Notes: generated by a model from the letters alone, not told the origin. A DNA stretch of 42,914 bases from Xenorhabdus griffiniae (GCF_015163655.1 NZ_JADEUF010000024.1:1-42914); one strand, 5' to 3'; positions 35,904 to 42,914 are shown, counted from the stretch's first letter. A program made the numbers and translations.

Positions 35904-36986
35904 ATGTCTGAAAATCAAGTAGAGGAATTTACCCAAGTTCATCAGAAGACTGCATTAAAATTAATCCCCGGTATTTTATTAGCCGCAGTCCTAACGGTAA
36001 TCGCCATCTATATCGGAACGATTCCTTGGCTTATAAATATGGGATTGGGTGTCCTGACACTTGCCATCTTATTGGGTATCATTATCGGCAATACGTTGTA
36101 TCCTCTCTTAAAATCTACCTGCAATAGCGGTATCCATTTTTCCAAACACTACCTATTGCGAGCAGGCATCATTCTTTATGGATTTCGCCTGACTTTCCAA
36201 CAAATCACAGAGGTTGGCGCAACAGGAGTATTGATCGATATCATCATGCTTTCATCAACATTTTTTATGGCACTATGGATTGGGCGTACTTTTTTTCAAC
36301 TGGATAGCCAAACCGTGATCTTAATTGGTGCAGGAAGCAGTATTTGTGGCGCTGCTGCGGTTATGGCAACAGAACCCGTTGTCAAAGCCCCTGCCAACAA
36401 AGTTGCTGTCGCCGTCTCTACAGTGGTTATTTTTGGTACATTGGCAATCTTTATTTATCCATGGATTTATCAACTCAATACCCACTACTCGTGGTTTAAT
36501 TTCACTCAGGAAACATTTGGTATTTTTTCAGGTTCAACGGTTCATGAAGTGGCCCAAGTCGTTGCCATTGGACATGCGTTAGGCAGTGATGCCGAAAATG
36601 CAGCGGTTATCAGTAAAATGATCCGCGTTATGCTGCTGGCACCTTTTCTATTGCTGCTTTCCGGCTACCTCAGTCGCGTGAAAGTTAAAAATTGTCATGT
36701 CCATCCCCAAAAATCCCCAATCACTATTCCGTGGTTTGCTGTATTTTTTATTGCCACTGCGGGTTTCAACTCTTTTCATCTCTTACCTGAACCCCTTGTT
36801 GGCCATATTATTGCCATTGATACCATCATACTGGCAATGGCTATGGTTGCATTAGGGCTAACCACCCATATCAGTGCTATTCGCCAGGCTGGGGTTAAGC
36901 CCCTCTTGTTGGCACTTATTTTGTTTATCTGGCTAGTCGTGGGGGGATTAATCGTCAATCAAGGCATCCATCATTTATTGCGCTAA
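35904..36986 (+). CDS. yeiH: YeiH, putative sulfate/sulfite exporter (UPF0324)
   Basis: An inner-membrane protein of 360 aa with about ten hydrophobic helices. UPF0324 signatures are present: ILLGIIIGNTLYPLL, KHYLLRAGIILYGFRLTFQQI near residue 88, LIGAGSSICGAAAVMATEPV near 139, and FSGSTVHEVAQVVAIGHALG near 210. The family is inferred to export sulfate or sulfite, but direct proof is limited. The ATG is preceded only by a weak GAG. The gene is divergent from yeiE and followed by nfo after about 95 bp, as in E. coli. Confidence 0.92.
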   Translation: MSENQVEEFTQVHQKTALKLIPGILLAAVLTVIAIYIGTIPWLINMGLGVLTLAILLGIIIGNTLYPLLKSTCNSGIHFSKHYLLRAGIILYGFRLTFQQITEVGATGVLIDIIMLSSTFFMALWIGRTFFQLDSQTVILIGAGSSICGAAAVMATEPVVKAPANKVAVAVSTVVIFGTLAIFIYPWIYQLNTHYSWFNFTQETFGIFSGSTVHEVAQVVAIGHALGSDAENAAVISKMIRVMLLAPFLLLLSGYLSRVKVKNCHVHPQKSPITIPWFAVFFIATAGFNSFHLLPEPLVGHIIAIDTIILAMAMVALGLTTHISAIRQAGVKPLLLALILFIWLVVGGLIVNQGIHHLLR

Positions 36987-37081
36987 TGCAGAACGAAAGA
37001 AGATTAAATTGACTTTTGCGGCCAACATTTTATCAATCAGACGAACAATGCCATAATGACGAAAACACAGGAGAAAATAAG

Positions 37082-37924
37082 ATGAAATTTGTTGGAGCCC
37101 ATGTGAGCGCTTCGGGCGGTGTTGATCAGGCAGTGATCCGTGCCCATGAATTAAACGCAACGGCATTTGCCCTGTTCACGAAAAACCAGCGCCAATGGCA
37201 CGCCCCACCGTTATCGACAAATGTTATTGATCAATTCAAAGCAAACTGTGAACGTTACGGTTATGGTAGCCGACAAATTCTTCCCCACGACAGCTACCTA
37301 ATTAACCTTGGCCATCCCGAAACAGACGGCCTGGAAAAATCCCGTGCAGCATTCCTTGACGAAATGCAGCGCTGTGAACAATTAGGTATTGGCCTGCTGA
37401 ATTTCCATCCTGGCAGCCATCTCAACAAAATCGATATTGATAAGTGCCTCGCCCGTATTGCGGAATCCATTAATATTACGTTGAATAAAACCCAAGGTGT
37501 CATTGCCGTTATCGAAAATACCGCCGGACAAGGCACCAATCTTGGTTTTCAATTCGAACAACTGGCGGCAATTATCGACGGTGTCGAAGACAAAACCCGC
37601 GTTGGCGTCTGTATAGACACCTGCCACGCTTTTGCGGCTGGTTACGATTTGCGTACCGAAAAAGATTGCGATGCGACTTTCAAGGCATTCGATGAAATTG
37701 TTGGATTTAAATATCTTAAGGCCATGCATCTAAATGATGCCAAAAGTGAATTTTCCAGCCGTGTTGACCGACATCACAGCCTTGGTGAAGGCAATATCGG
37801 TAAAACACCGTTTAGCTACATCATGCAAGATGACCGTTTCAATGGAATTCCCTTGGTGCTTGAAACGATCAATCCAGATATTTGGGCTGAAGAAATCGCC
37901 TGGCTAAAATCCCAGCAAAGCTAA
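37082..37924 (+). CDS. nfo: Endonuclease IV (Nfo)
   Basis: Nfo cuts DNA 5' to abasic sites and removes 3' blocking groups during base-excision repair. It is a TIM-barrel enzyme with three zinc ions. Ligand motifs are visible in order: [69 protein letters not shown] and LVLETINPD. The ATG at 37082 has AGGAGA seven bases upstream and gives the family start [13 protein letters not shown], with 280 aa against 285 in E. coli. The plus-strand TAA directly abuts the fruK stop codon on the other strand. Confidence 0.96.
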   Translation: MKFVGAHVSASGGVDQAVIRAHELNATAFALFTKNQRQWHAPPLSTNVIDQFKANCERYGYGSRQILPHDSYLINLGHPETDGLEKSRAAFLDEMQRCEQLGIGLLNFHPGSHLNKIDIDKCLARIAESINITLNKTQGVIAVIENTAGQGTNLGFQFEQLAAIIDGVEDKTRVGVCIDTCHAFAAGYDLRTEKDCDATFKAFDEIVGFKYLKAMHLNDAKSEFSSRVDRHHSLGEGNIGKTPFSYIMQDDRFNGIPLVLETINPDIWAEEIAWLKSQQS

Positions 37925-38863
37925 TTACCTGACTGAAATTAACTCGATCTTCGCCATCATTGATGCAAGCTCAGTGCGGCTTTTAATCCCAACATTCGGC
38001 TGGCTAACCGTAAGCGCAGAAACTGCGGTTGCCAGACGCAATGTGTGTTCGCTGGATTCCCTCATCAGCAAACCATAGACCAATCCACCAACCATAGAAT
38101 CCCCCGCCCCAACCGTGCTGACTACTTCACAATGTGGTGGCTTTGCCAACCATGCACCAGAGGCATTAACCCATAATGCTCCCTGTTCCCCCAGTGAAAT
38201 AACAACGTGGGCGATCCCTCTATTACGCAACTCATGGGCTGCGTCAATAACGCTATCCAAATCCGGCAATGGCTTACCCGCCCAAATCTCCAATTCATAG
38301 CGATTAGGTTTTACCAGCCAAGGTAATGCTTTAAGGCCAGCAACAAGAGCTTCACGGCTACTGTCGAAAATAACGCAGGGACAAGATTGTCGTAATTGTA
38401 TCATCCAATCCGCAAATGATTCTGCTTTGATCCCTTCGGGCAAACTACCGCTGACGACAACCATATCGAACTGCCCCAGCCACGTCAGAGAATCGCAGGC
38501 AAAGCGATTCCATTCTTCTTCTGTCACATGGAAACCAGAAAAATTGAAATCCGTCACTTCACCCTGTTTTTCCGTCAGCTTGACATTAATACGCGTTCGC
38601 CCAGAGACGAGATGAAAACGATTTATCATCCTGTTTTCGCTAAAAAACTGCTGAAACCCTTCCTGATTTTCTCGTCCCAGAAAACCACTGACAGTAACAT
38701 CAATACCTAAATCACGCAGTACCTTCGCAACATTGTTTCCTTTACCAGCAGCGTGAAGCCCTGCCGTCTGTACACGGTTAACATTTCCCTTAACAATATC
38801 TGGGCATAAGCCAACTAAATCATAAGCTGGATTTAAGGTAATTGTGGCAACTCGGCGGCTCAT
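37925..38863 (-). CDS. fruK: 1-phosphofructokinase FruK
   Basis: FruK phosphorylates fructose 1-phosphate to fructose 1,6-bisphosphate. It is a PfkB/ribokinase-fold protein of 312 aa. The GLHAAGKGNNVAKVLRDLG segment near residue 37 (first family motif), CVIFDSSREALVAGLKALPWLVKPN (short form IFDSSREALVAGLKA) and the anion-hole/base motif VSTVGAGDSMVGGLVYGLL near residue 250 are intact. AGGAG lies 12 bases before the ATG. The usual partners fruB and fruA are not next to it: upstream is a palindromic repeat and a Cra-type promoter, downstream is nfo on the other strand. The gene itself shows no decay. Confidence 0.95.
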   Translation of the reverse strand: MSRRVATITLNPAYDLVGLCPDIVKGNVNRVQTAGLHAAGKGNNVAKVLRDLGIDVTVSGFLGRENQEGFQQFFSENRMINRFHLVSGRTRINVKLTEKQGEVTDFNFSGFHVTEEEWNRFACDSLTWLGQFDMVVVSGSLPEGIKAESFADWMIQLRQSCPCVIFDSSREALVAGLKALPWLVKPNRYELEIWAGKPLPDLDSVIDAAHELRNRGIAHVVISLGEQGALWVNASGAWLAKPPHCEVVSTVGAGDSMVGGLVYGLLMRESSEHTLRLATAVSALTVSQPNVGIKSRTELASMMAKIELISVR

Positions 38864-38910
38864 CTTGCCCGATATCTCCTGAATAAACAGTCATAAGTAA
38901 CATTAAGTTC

Positions 38911-39016
38911 TATACCAATCTAACTTCAAGATGCATGTGATTTCTCCCCGCGAAGCGGGGAGAAATCAGTTTTCATAGCGTGTTGTAAATTGCAATTTGA
39001 AGTTTAATGCGTATAT
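38911..39016 (+). repeat. Palindromic intergenic element, copy D
   Basis: A full copy with termini TATACCAATCTAACTTCAAG and TTGAAGTTTAATGCGTATA, imperfect inverted repeats of about 24 bp that both end in TATA. The perfect central palindrome GATTTCTCCCCGC, GAA, GCGGGGAGAAATC is intact. It lies between the fru promoter and the fruK start, so it is transcribed as part of the fruK leader. Confidence 0.88.
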
Positions 39017-39038
39017 CTGTTATTTATAACATCAAAAT

Positions 39039-39084
39039 TGAATCGTTTCAGTTAAAATTATAATTCGTTCGATCATTGTGTTAA
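39039..39084 (-). promoter_or_regulatory. fru-type promoter with Cra (FruR) operator
   Basis: On the minus strand a -35 TTAACA (39079-39084) and a perfect -10 TATAAT (39057-39062) are 16 bp apart. Just downstream, at the predicted transcription start, the plus strand reads TGAATCGTTTCA (39039-39050), which fits the known Cra consensus TGAAWCGNTTCA-type site. Position and match suggest repression by Cra relieved by fructose 1-phosphate. This is inferred from sequence. Confidence 0.78.
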
Positions 39085-39185
39085 TGCAAGCTAACAGTAA
39101 GAATATGCAACGGAATAATTTCTTATTAGATGACTAAAATCAATCTGAGCCAAAGTAAGTGGTTATTAGCTGGAGGAATATATCA

Positions 39186-39605
39186 GTGTCAGTCGTTGTC
39201 GGAGTGGGTGTCATCATCATCAATGATAAAGGCGAAATTTTACTGGGAAAACGCACCAGCCAACATGCGCCATACTGGTCAATTTTCGGTGGCCATGTTG
39301 ATCCCGGTGAATCCTTTGAAGAGTGCGCAATCCGTGAAATCGAAGAGGAAATTGACCTAACAATCCAAAATCCCAAAGTTTATGGTATTTGCAATAATCT
39401 CGAAACCTACCGCGAGGAAGGAAAGCACACAGTTTCAGTCTGTTTGCTGGCACAGTATACCGGAGGTGAGCCGCAATTAATGGAACCTGAAAAGTGTGAA
39501 CAATTAATGTGGTGTGATCCTAACCATCTTCCCGAACCTCATTTTGAAGCCAGCCGTAACGCCATAAAATTATGGCAAAAAGCACAATTCTATTGCGCAA
39601 ATTAA
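39186..39605 (+). CDS. Nudix hydrolase (NUDT15/MutT-like nucleotide diphosphatase)
   Basis: A small cytosolic Nudix protein of 139 aa that probably hydrolyses nucleoside triphosphates or related diphosphates. The Nudix box spans about residues 38-60: GHVDPGESFEECAIREIEEE carries G, E and the metal-binding RE...EE residues, but the position after EE that is usually Gly is Asp (EIDL). The preceding WSIFGGHVDPGE and the HTVSVCLLAQY strand resemble NUDT15-like members. The start is a GTG at 39186 with GGAGG nine bases upstream; no nearby ATG fits. It stands alone between fruK and mtr. Confidence 0.88.
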   Translation: MSVVVGVGVIIINDKGEILLGKRTSQHAPYWSIFGGHVDPGESFEECAIREIEEEIDLTIQNPKVYGICNNLETYREEGKHTVSVCLLAQYTGGEPQLMEPEKCEQLMWCDPNHLPEPHFEASRNAIKLWQKAQFYCAN

Positions 39606-39620
39606 TACCAAACTCCCTTC

Positions 39621-39645
39621 GGCAGGTTTTCTTAGATAACCTGCC
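39621..39645 (+). terminator. Hairpin after the Nudix gene
   Basis: GGCAGGTT and AACCTGCC form an 8-bp stem around nine bases, 16 bp after the stop codon. It lacks a strong T-run (CTGCCTTTAT follows), so it may be a weak terminator. Confidence 0.5.
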
Positions 39646-39710
39646 CTGCCTTTATATGCAAAATGCAACAAAATAAATTTAATTATTTTTCTTAATTATT
39701 TGTTTACACA

Positions 39711-39743
39711 TATAATTTATTTATGTATCGTTGCGCTAGTACA
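39711..39743 (+). promoter_or_regulatory. mtr promoter with TrpR-like operator
   Basis: A perfect -10 TATAAT lies at 39711-39716. Immediately downstream, over the expected start site, is the imperfect 20-bp palindrome TGTATCGTTGCGCTAGTACA (39724-39743), with a CTAGTAC half-site typical of TrpR operators. E. coli mtr is repressed by TrpR at a similar site as I recall. No good -35 is visible, which would fit an activator such as TyrR, but no full TyrR box was found. Confidence 0.55.
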
Positions 39744-39771
39744 AGGTAACACCATTCATCACGGAGTCTAT

Positions 39772-41016
39772 ATGACCATTGAGGTAACGCACAATTTGAA
39801 ACGCCCCTCTATATTTGGTGGCGCTATGATCATTGCCGGTACTGCTGTCGGCGCAGGTATGTTTTCCATTCCGATTGTCACATCAGGTGTCTGGTTTACA
39901 GGATCAATCATTTTGCTGTTGTATACCTGTACCTGTATGTATTTCTCTGGTCTGATGATTCTGGAAGCCAATATGAATTATCCTGCGGGTTCCAGTTTTC
40001 ATACTGTTACCAAGGATTTGCTCGGCAAAGGCTGGAGTTCTCTCAATGACTTATCTATCGCTTTTGTTCTGTATATCTTAACTTATGCTTATATTTCAGC
40101 AGGTGGATCAATTCTTTCTCACAATATCGAAAGCATTATCCCGTTACCTCAATCAATATCTGGATTATGTTTTGCCTTTATCGTTGCCTTTATTGTTTGG
40201 GTATCGACTAAAGCCGTAGATCGCTTAAGCACTATCTTGATAGGCGGCATGGTCATTACCTTTATTATGTCCGTCGGCGGCATGTTTACTGAAGTTAAGC
40301 CAGCTATCTTATTTGATCAAGCCAATACCAATTCAGACTATTTACCCTATGCTTTAATCTCCTTACCTTATTTACTGGCTTCATTTGGCTACCACGGTAA
40401 CGTTCCTGGGCTGGTTAAGTATTACCATAAAGACAGTAAGGCCGTTACACGCAGCTTGCTATACGGGACATTAATAACATTAGCGATTTACATTTTATGG
40501 CAGTACGTCATTCAGGGAAATATCCCACGTGAAGCCTTTAAGCAAATCATTGCTGATGGCGGTAATATTGGTAACTTATTGCAGCAAATGAATCATGCTT
40601 CTGATAATACGGCAATAACGCAATTCTTAAATGCCTTCTCATATATGGCTTTGGCGAGTTCATTCTTGGGCGTATCATTAGGATTGTTTGATTATCTGGC
40701 AGACTGCTTTAGATTTGATGACAATCGCAATGGCCGTTTTAAAACAGCACTGATTACATTTGTTCCCCCGACTGCATTGTCACTGATTTTTCCCAACGGT
40801 TTCCTATATGCAATCGGTTTTGCTGGCCTGGCAGCAACTATTTGGGCAGTGATTGTTCCGGCTTTAATGGCCCGAGCAAGCCGTCAACGCTTTCCGACAT
40901 CCAGCTATCGGGCACCAGGCGGTAACTTTTTGATTGTTTTTGTTATCCTATTCGGTTTGATAAATGCGCTAGCACACATTCTCTCTTTGTTTGATGTGTT
41001 GCCAGTTTATCGTTAA
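39772..41016 (+). CDS. mtr: Tryptophan-specific permease Mtr (HAAAP family)
   Basis: An eleven-helix inner-membrane symporter for aromatic amino acids. From the ATG at 39772, with GGAG five bases upstream, it is 414 aa, the same as I recall for E. coli Mtr. Strong matches include SGLMILEANMNYPAGSSFHT, SIAFVLYILTYAYISAGGS, LASFGYHGNVPGLVKYY, ASSFLGVSLGLFDYLAD and FPNGFLYAIGFAGLAATIWA, with the ending LFDVLPVYR. TnaB is the closest alternative and shares several motifs, for example IPREAFK and GGNI, so the tryptophan specificity is likely but the Mtr versus TnaB label is not certain. No tnaA is adjacent. Confidence 0.82.
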   Translation: MTIEVTHNLKRPSIFGGAMIIAGTAVGAGMFSIPIVTSGVWFTGSIILLLYTCTCMYFSGLMILEANMNYPAGSSFHTVTKDLLGKGWSSLNDLSIAFVLYILTYAYISAGGSILSHNIESIIPLPQSISGLCFAFIVAFIVWVSTKAVDRLSTILIGGMVITFIMSVGGMFTEVKPAILFDQANTNSDYLPYALISLPYLLASFGYHGNVPGLVKYYHKDSKAVTRSLLYGTLITLAIYILWQYVIQGNIPREAFKQIIADGGNIGNLLQQMNHASDNTAITQFLNAFSYMALASSFLGVSLGLFDYLADCFRFDDNRNGRFKTALITFVPPTALSLIFPNGFLYAIGFAGLAATIWAVIVPALMARASRQRFPTSSYRAPGGNFLIVFVILFGLINALAHILSLFDVLPVYR

Positions 41017-41027
41017 TATTTTTCTTC

Positions 41028-41051
41028 TACCCCAGTATTTTTACTGGGGTA
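41028..41051 (+). terminator. Hairpin after mtr
   Basis: TACCCCAGTA and TACTGGGGTA form a perfect 10-bp stem with a TTTT loop 11 bp after the mtr stop. There is no T-run behind it, so it may act as an mRNA 3'-end stabiliser rather than a classical terminator. Confidence 0.6.
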
Positions 41052-41146
41052 TACATTCACCTCTTGCCTAATAGACCAACTGCGAGTAATTTTGTCGCCA
41101 CTTAAATATTCATTCCACTATTTCCTTGTTTCTACGGAAGGTATCT

Positions 41147-41719
41147 ATGGCTAAAGCCAATGAAATTAAGCGCGGCGCTGCAATCAGCTACAATGGAAAG
41201 CTATTATTAGTTAAAGACATCGATATTCAATCACCTAGCGCACGCGGTGCCAGCACGCTATATAAGATGCGTTTTACTGATATTCGTACTGGTCAAAAAG
41301 TGGAAGAACGTTTCAAAGGTGATGACATTCTTGAAACCATCACATTGACCCGCCGTAGTGTCAGTTTTTCTTATATTGATGGTGATGAATATATCTTTAT
41401 GGATGACGAAGATTTCACCCCTTATCACTTCAAAAAAGATCAAATCGAAGAAGAACTGTTATTTATTCCCGAAGAAGGTCTGCCAGGAATGCAGGTCCTG
41501 ACAATGGACGGGCAATTGTTAGCACTTGAATTGCCTCAAACAGTTGATATGGTCATTGAGGAGACATCACCAGGTATTAAGGGGGCATCAGCGAGTGCTC
41601 GCACCAAACCGGCTAAAATGAGTACAGGGCTGACTATTCAAGTTCCTGAATATTTGAGTTCTGGTGAAAAAATCCGCATTCATATTGCAGAGCGTCGCTA
41701 TATGGGACGTTGTGACTAA
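41147..41719 (+). CDS. yeiP: Elongation factor P-like protein YeiP
   Basis: YeiP is a paralogue of translation factor EF-P with three beta-barrel domains. The first domain has [20 protein letters not shown] and PSARGAST, where an arginine stands at the tip that in EF-P carries the modified lysine. [12 protein letters not shown] and [18 protein letters not shown] form the OB domains and [14 protein letters not shown] with the C-terminal ERRYMGR completes the family pattern. The ATG at 41147 has GGAAGG just upstream and gives 190 aa, the same as E. coli. A longer in-frame extension is not supported. Its targets are less clear than those of EF-P. Confidence 0.95.
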   Translation: MAKANEIKRGAAISYNGKLLLVKDIDIQSPSARGASTLYKMRFTDIRTGQKVEERFKGDDILETITLTRRSVSFSYIDGDEYIFMDDEDFTPYHFKKDQIEEELLFIPEEGLPGMQVLTMDGQLLALELPQTVDMVIEETSPGIKGASASARTKPAKMSTGLTIQVPEYLSSGEKIRIHIAERRYMGRCD

Positions 41720-41735
41720 TTCTTGATCCTTAAAT

Positions 41736-41785
41736 ATGAGTTGCTCTTTGTATCGAGCGTTATTCTCATCAAAAGAGCAACTCAT
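41736..41785. terminator. Long hairpin between yeiP and the converging small gene
   Basis: The arms ATGAGTTGCTCTTT (41736-41749) and AAAGAGCAACTCAT (41772-41785) match perfectly over 14 bp with a 22-base loop. No T-run follows on either strand. Its location between converging genes suggests a role at transcript 3' ends, and it may be a remnant of a palindromic element. Confidence 0.6.
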
Positions 41786-41796
41786 GGTCGTTGAAG

Positions 41797-42108
41797 TTAG
41801 AAGTAATCCACATTAACAATTGCCACACGTTTCTGATTGTCAGTCCACTTCACTCTGGAAACACCGATGTTACCAGGAAGCATGACATCGCCTTTCGTTT
41901 TGTGAGTTGAAATGATGTGTTTAACAGTGAGATTTTTACCTAATCGATAGCAAGAGATATTGGCTTGAGTGTTTGATATAACAACTTGACATCCTGGATC
42001 AACAATCGCACCTGAAAACCGAATGATTCCTCCGTTAGATTCGGCATATCCATAAGAAAGCCATGAAACCAATAAACAACTCATTAACAGCCTAAGATAA
42101 TTTTTCAT
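41797..42108 (-). CDS. Short fimbrillin-like secreted protein, first of a pair
   Basis: A 103-aa protein with a signal peptide (MKNYLRLLMSCLLVSWLSYG, cleavage near YA-E). The mature part begins GGIIRFSGAIVDPGCQ, the first-strand motif of chaperone-usher pilin subunits, has a second Cys after 12 residues, and ends VAIVNVDYF, like the last strand of pilins with its penultimate Tyr. At about 81 mature residues it is only half the size of a normal subunit. GTGAGG lies five bases before the ATG. It is paired with a second gene of the same layout and no usher or chaperone gene is in view. Function is unknown. Confidence 0.72.
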   Translation of the reverse strand: MKNYLRLLMSCLLVSWLSYGYAESNGGIIRFSGAIVDPGCQVVISNTQANISCYRLGKNLTVKHIISTHKTKGDVMLPGNIGVSRVKWTDNQKRVAIVNVDYF

Positions 42109-42390
42109 GGTTACCTCACTTTCGTTTTTCCATTAACTAAAACTCAGCTACCTTTTATTCCTTCATCTCCATAATAACTATTTCACGTAAGAAAAATACG
42201 ACATTAAGAACTTTTATTGATAAATATCAAAAGTCATTTTTTAATTAAAAAATAGGCACACTATTATTATTGATTAATTCACAAAACTGTTATTAATAAT
42301 CATTATTTGAACTAAATCACGGATAAGTTTATTGATTTTATATTATATTATTTAGCTAAAATAAATAATTATTATACTTTTATGTAACAT
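42109..42390. other. AT-rich spacer between the two short fimbrillin-like genes
   Basis: This 282-bp spacer has very low GC, particularly 42230-42390. No ORF, clear terminator or convincing operator was recognised. It may contain a promoter for the first gene, and its composition would favour silencing by H-NS, an inference. Confidence 0.5.
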
Positions 42391-42726
42391 TTAATGATAA
42401 GTTATAGTAACAATACCCAATTTCTTATTTTTTCCGACCCATTTTATTTCTTCTGTTCCAATATGTTTTTCCATAGATAATGGAGATTTACTATCCTTTT
42501 GATATTCTAATCTTTTTTCTTTAGTTAACTGTTTACCATTATACCAACAGACCATTTCAGTATGCTTTTTATCCCAACTCAGTTGGCACGGGGACTCAAC
42601 GATAACACCATGGAAGTAAATAGTGCCAGAACTGGAGGATGATGGAGAATTCGCCATTACAGGATAATAAGATAAAGACACGAACAAAAAAGTTGTCATT
42701 TTTCGTAACATTAGCAACATAAGCAT
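42391..42726 (-). CDS. Short fimbrillin-like secreted protein, second of a pair
   Basis: A 111-aa protein with a hydrophobic signal sequence ending near PVMA-NS, a serine-rich stretch, then SGTIYFHGVIVESPCQ, a second Cys exactly 12 residues after the first, and the ending IKWVGKNKKLGIVTITYH. Cys spacing, the (I/V)KW motif and the terminal aromatic strand match the neighbouring gene, so the two are diverged duplicates. Starts at 42726 (GGAGG four bases upstream) and 42720 (ten bases) are both possible. As with its partner, the mature part is about half the length of a pilin. The AT-rich surroundings hint at horizontal acquisition. Confidence 0.7.
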   Translation of the reverse strand: MLMLLMLRKMTTFLFVSLSYYPVMANSPSSSSSGTIYFHGVIVESPCQLSWDKKHTEMVCWYNGKQLTKEKRLEYQKDSKSPLSMEKHIGTEEIKWVGKNKKLGIVTITYH

Positions 42727-42885
42727 TCAACCTCCACAACAAGTGTTATTATCTTTTTTTTCAACTTTAGCCCCGCGCTAATTTGAAAACCAGATAATGG
42801 CGTAACGCTCTGCTATATAACGATATAACGTCAAATGAAACTTTTTCTTTATACTTTTTATTAATTCTAACCACAATTCGATATA

Positions 42886-42907
42886 ATATTCTAATAAGTT
42901 AGAATAT
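42886..42907. repeat. Operator-like palindrome at the window end
   Basis: ATATTCTAA and TTAGAATAT form a perfect 9-bp inverted repeat with a 4-bp spacer, and a half-site ATTCTAAC lies about 20 bp to the left. It is upstream of the second short fimbrillin-like gene and could be a regulator binding site; the partner gene, if any, is beyond the window. Confidence 0.4.
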
Positions 42908-42914
42908 GATAAAA

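Larger units (their letters stand above)
38864..39185. other. fruK-Nudix intergenic region
   Basis: This 322-bp gap contains the fruK ribosome site, repeat copy D (38911-39016), the Cra-type operator with its promoter (39039-39084), and further right the ribosome site of the Nudix gene (GGAGG near 39172). No remnant of fruB reading frame was recognised. Confidence 0.65.

Noticed and set aside
21861-39016. CRISPR array or REP/BIME cluster as explanation of the repeated palindromes
   Set aside because: Copies are kilobases apart, in both orientations, without spacers of regular length or cas genes, and the sequences do not match the REP or ERIC consensus I know.
41588-41785. 65-codon minus-strand ORF overlapping the end of yeiP
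   Set aside because: It begins inside the hairpin arm, runs antisense to the conserved yeiP C-terminus and has no ribosome site.
1-42914. tRNA, rRNA, insertion sequence or prophage genes
   Set aside because: No cloverleaf with a TTCGAATC-type arm, no transposase or integrase motif and no phage structural gene was recognised on either strand.

Overview
The window looks like chromosomal DNA of a low-GC member of the Enterobacterales, most likely an insect-nematode symbiont of the Xenorhabdus/Photorhabdus group (Morganellaceae). This rests on enterobacterial housekeeping genes in a conserved order, AT-rich intergenic DNA, and a dispersed palindromic intergenic element of a kind I associate with those genera. 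The genus is an inference. No tRNA, rRNA, insertion sequence, prophage or CRISPR array was seen.

Bases 1-16.8 kb hold the fatty-acid and cell-envelope supercluster, read on the minus strand from yceD at about 15.1 kb: yceD-rpmF-plsX-fabH-fabD-fabG-acpP-fabF-pabC-mltG-tmk-holB-ycfH, then hinT-lpoB-thiK-nagZ and ndh. It links ribosomal protein L32, phospholipid and fatty-acid synthesis, septal peptidoglycan synthesis and turnover, dTMP synthesis and clamp loading. A consensus-like promoter sits so close to yceD that its mRNA should be nearly leaderless. Compared with E. coli, ptsG, fhuE, ycfL and ycfP are absent from their usual places. maf/yceF (+) and rluC (-) share the bases of their stop codons.

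Bases 16.8-27.3 kb carry rne with a long structured 5' leader, an unassigned NAD(P)-binding protein gene, tmaR, sbcB, dld and plaP. A 70-codon ORF directly upstream of plaP overlaps its start and resembles an enlarged YoeI-type leader. A set of RNA hairpins lies further upstream.

Bases 27.3-34.7 kb hold an iron/siderophore uptake locus on the minus strand: substrate-binding protein, permease, ATPase, TonB-dependent receptor. It is preceded by a 27-codon membrane-peptide ORF whose stop codon overlaps the binding-protein start. lysP lies upstream of it and ends in a strong terminator.

Bases 34.7-42.9 kb hold yeiE/yeiH (divergent regulator and exporter), nfo, an orphan fruK that keeps a Cra-controlled fru promoter but has no fruB or fruA, a Nudix hydrolase, mtr with a TrpR-like operator, yeiP, and two tandem, very short fimbrillin-like secreted proteins.

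Four copies of a roughly 60-107 bp TA-ended palindromic element sit in intergenic DNA. The best candidates for undescribed biology are the 27-aa coupled peptide, the plaP leader ORF, the mini-fimbrillin pair and the rewired fru locus.
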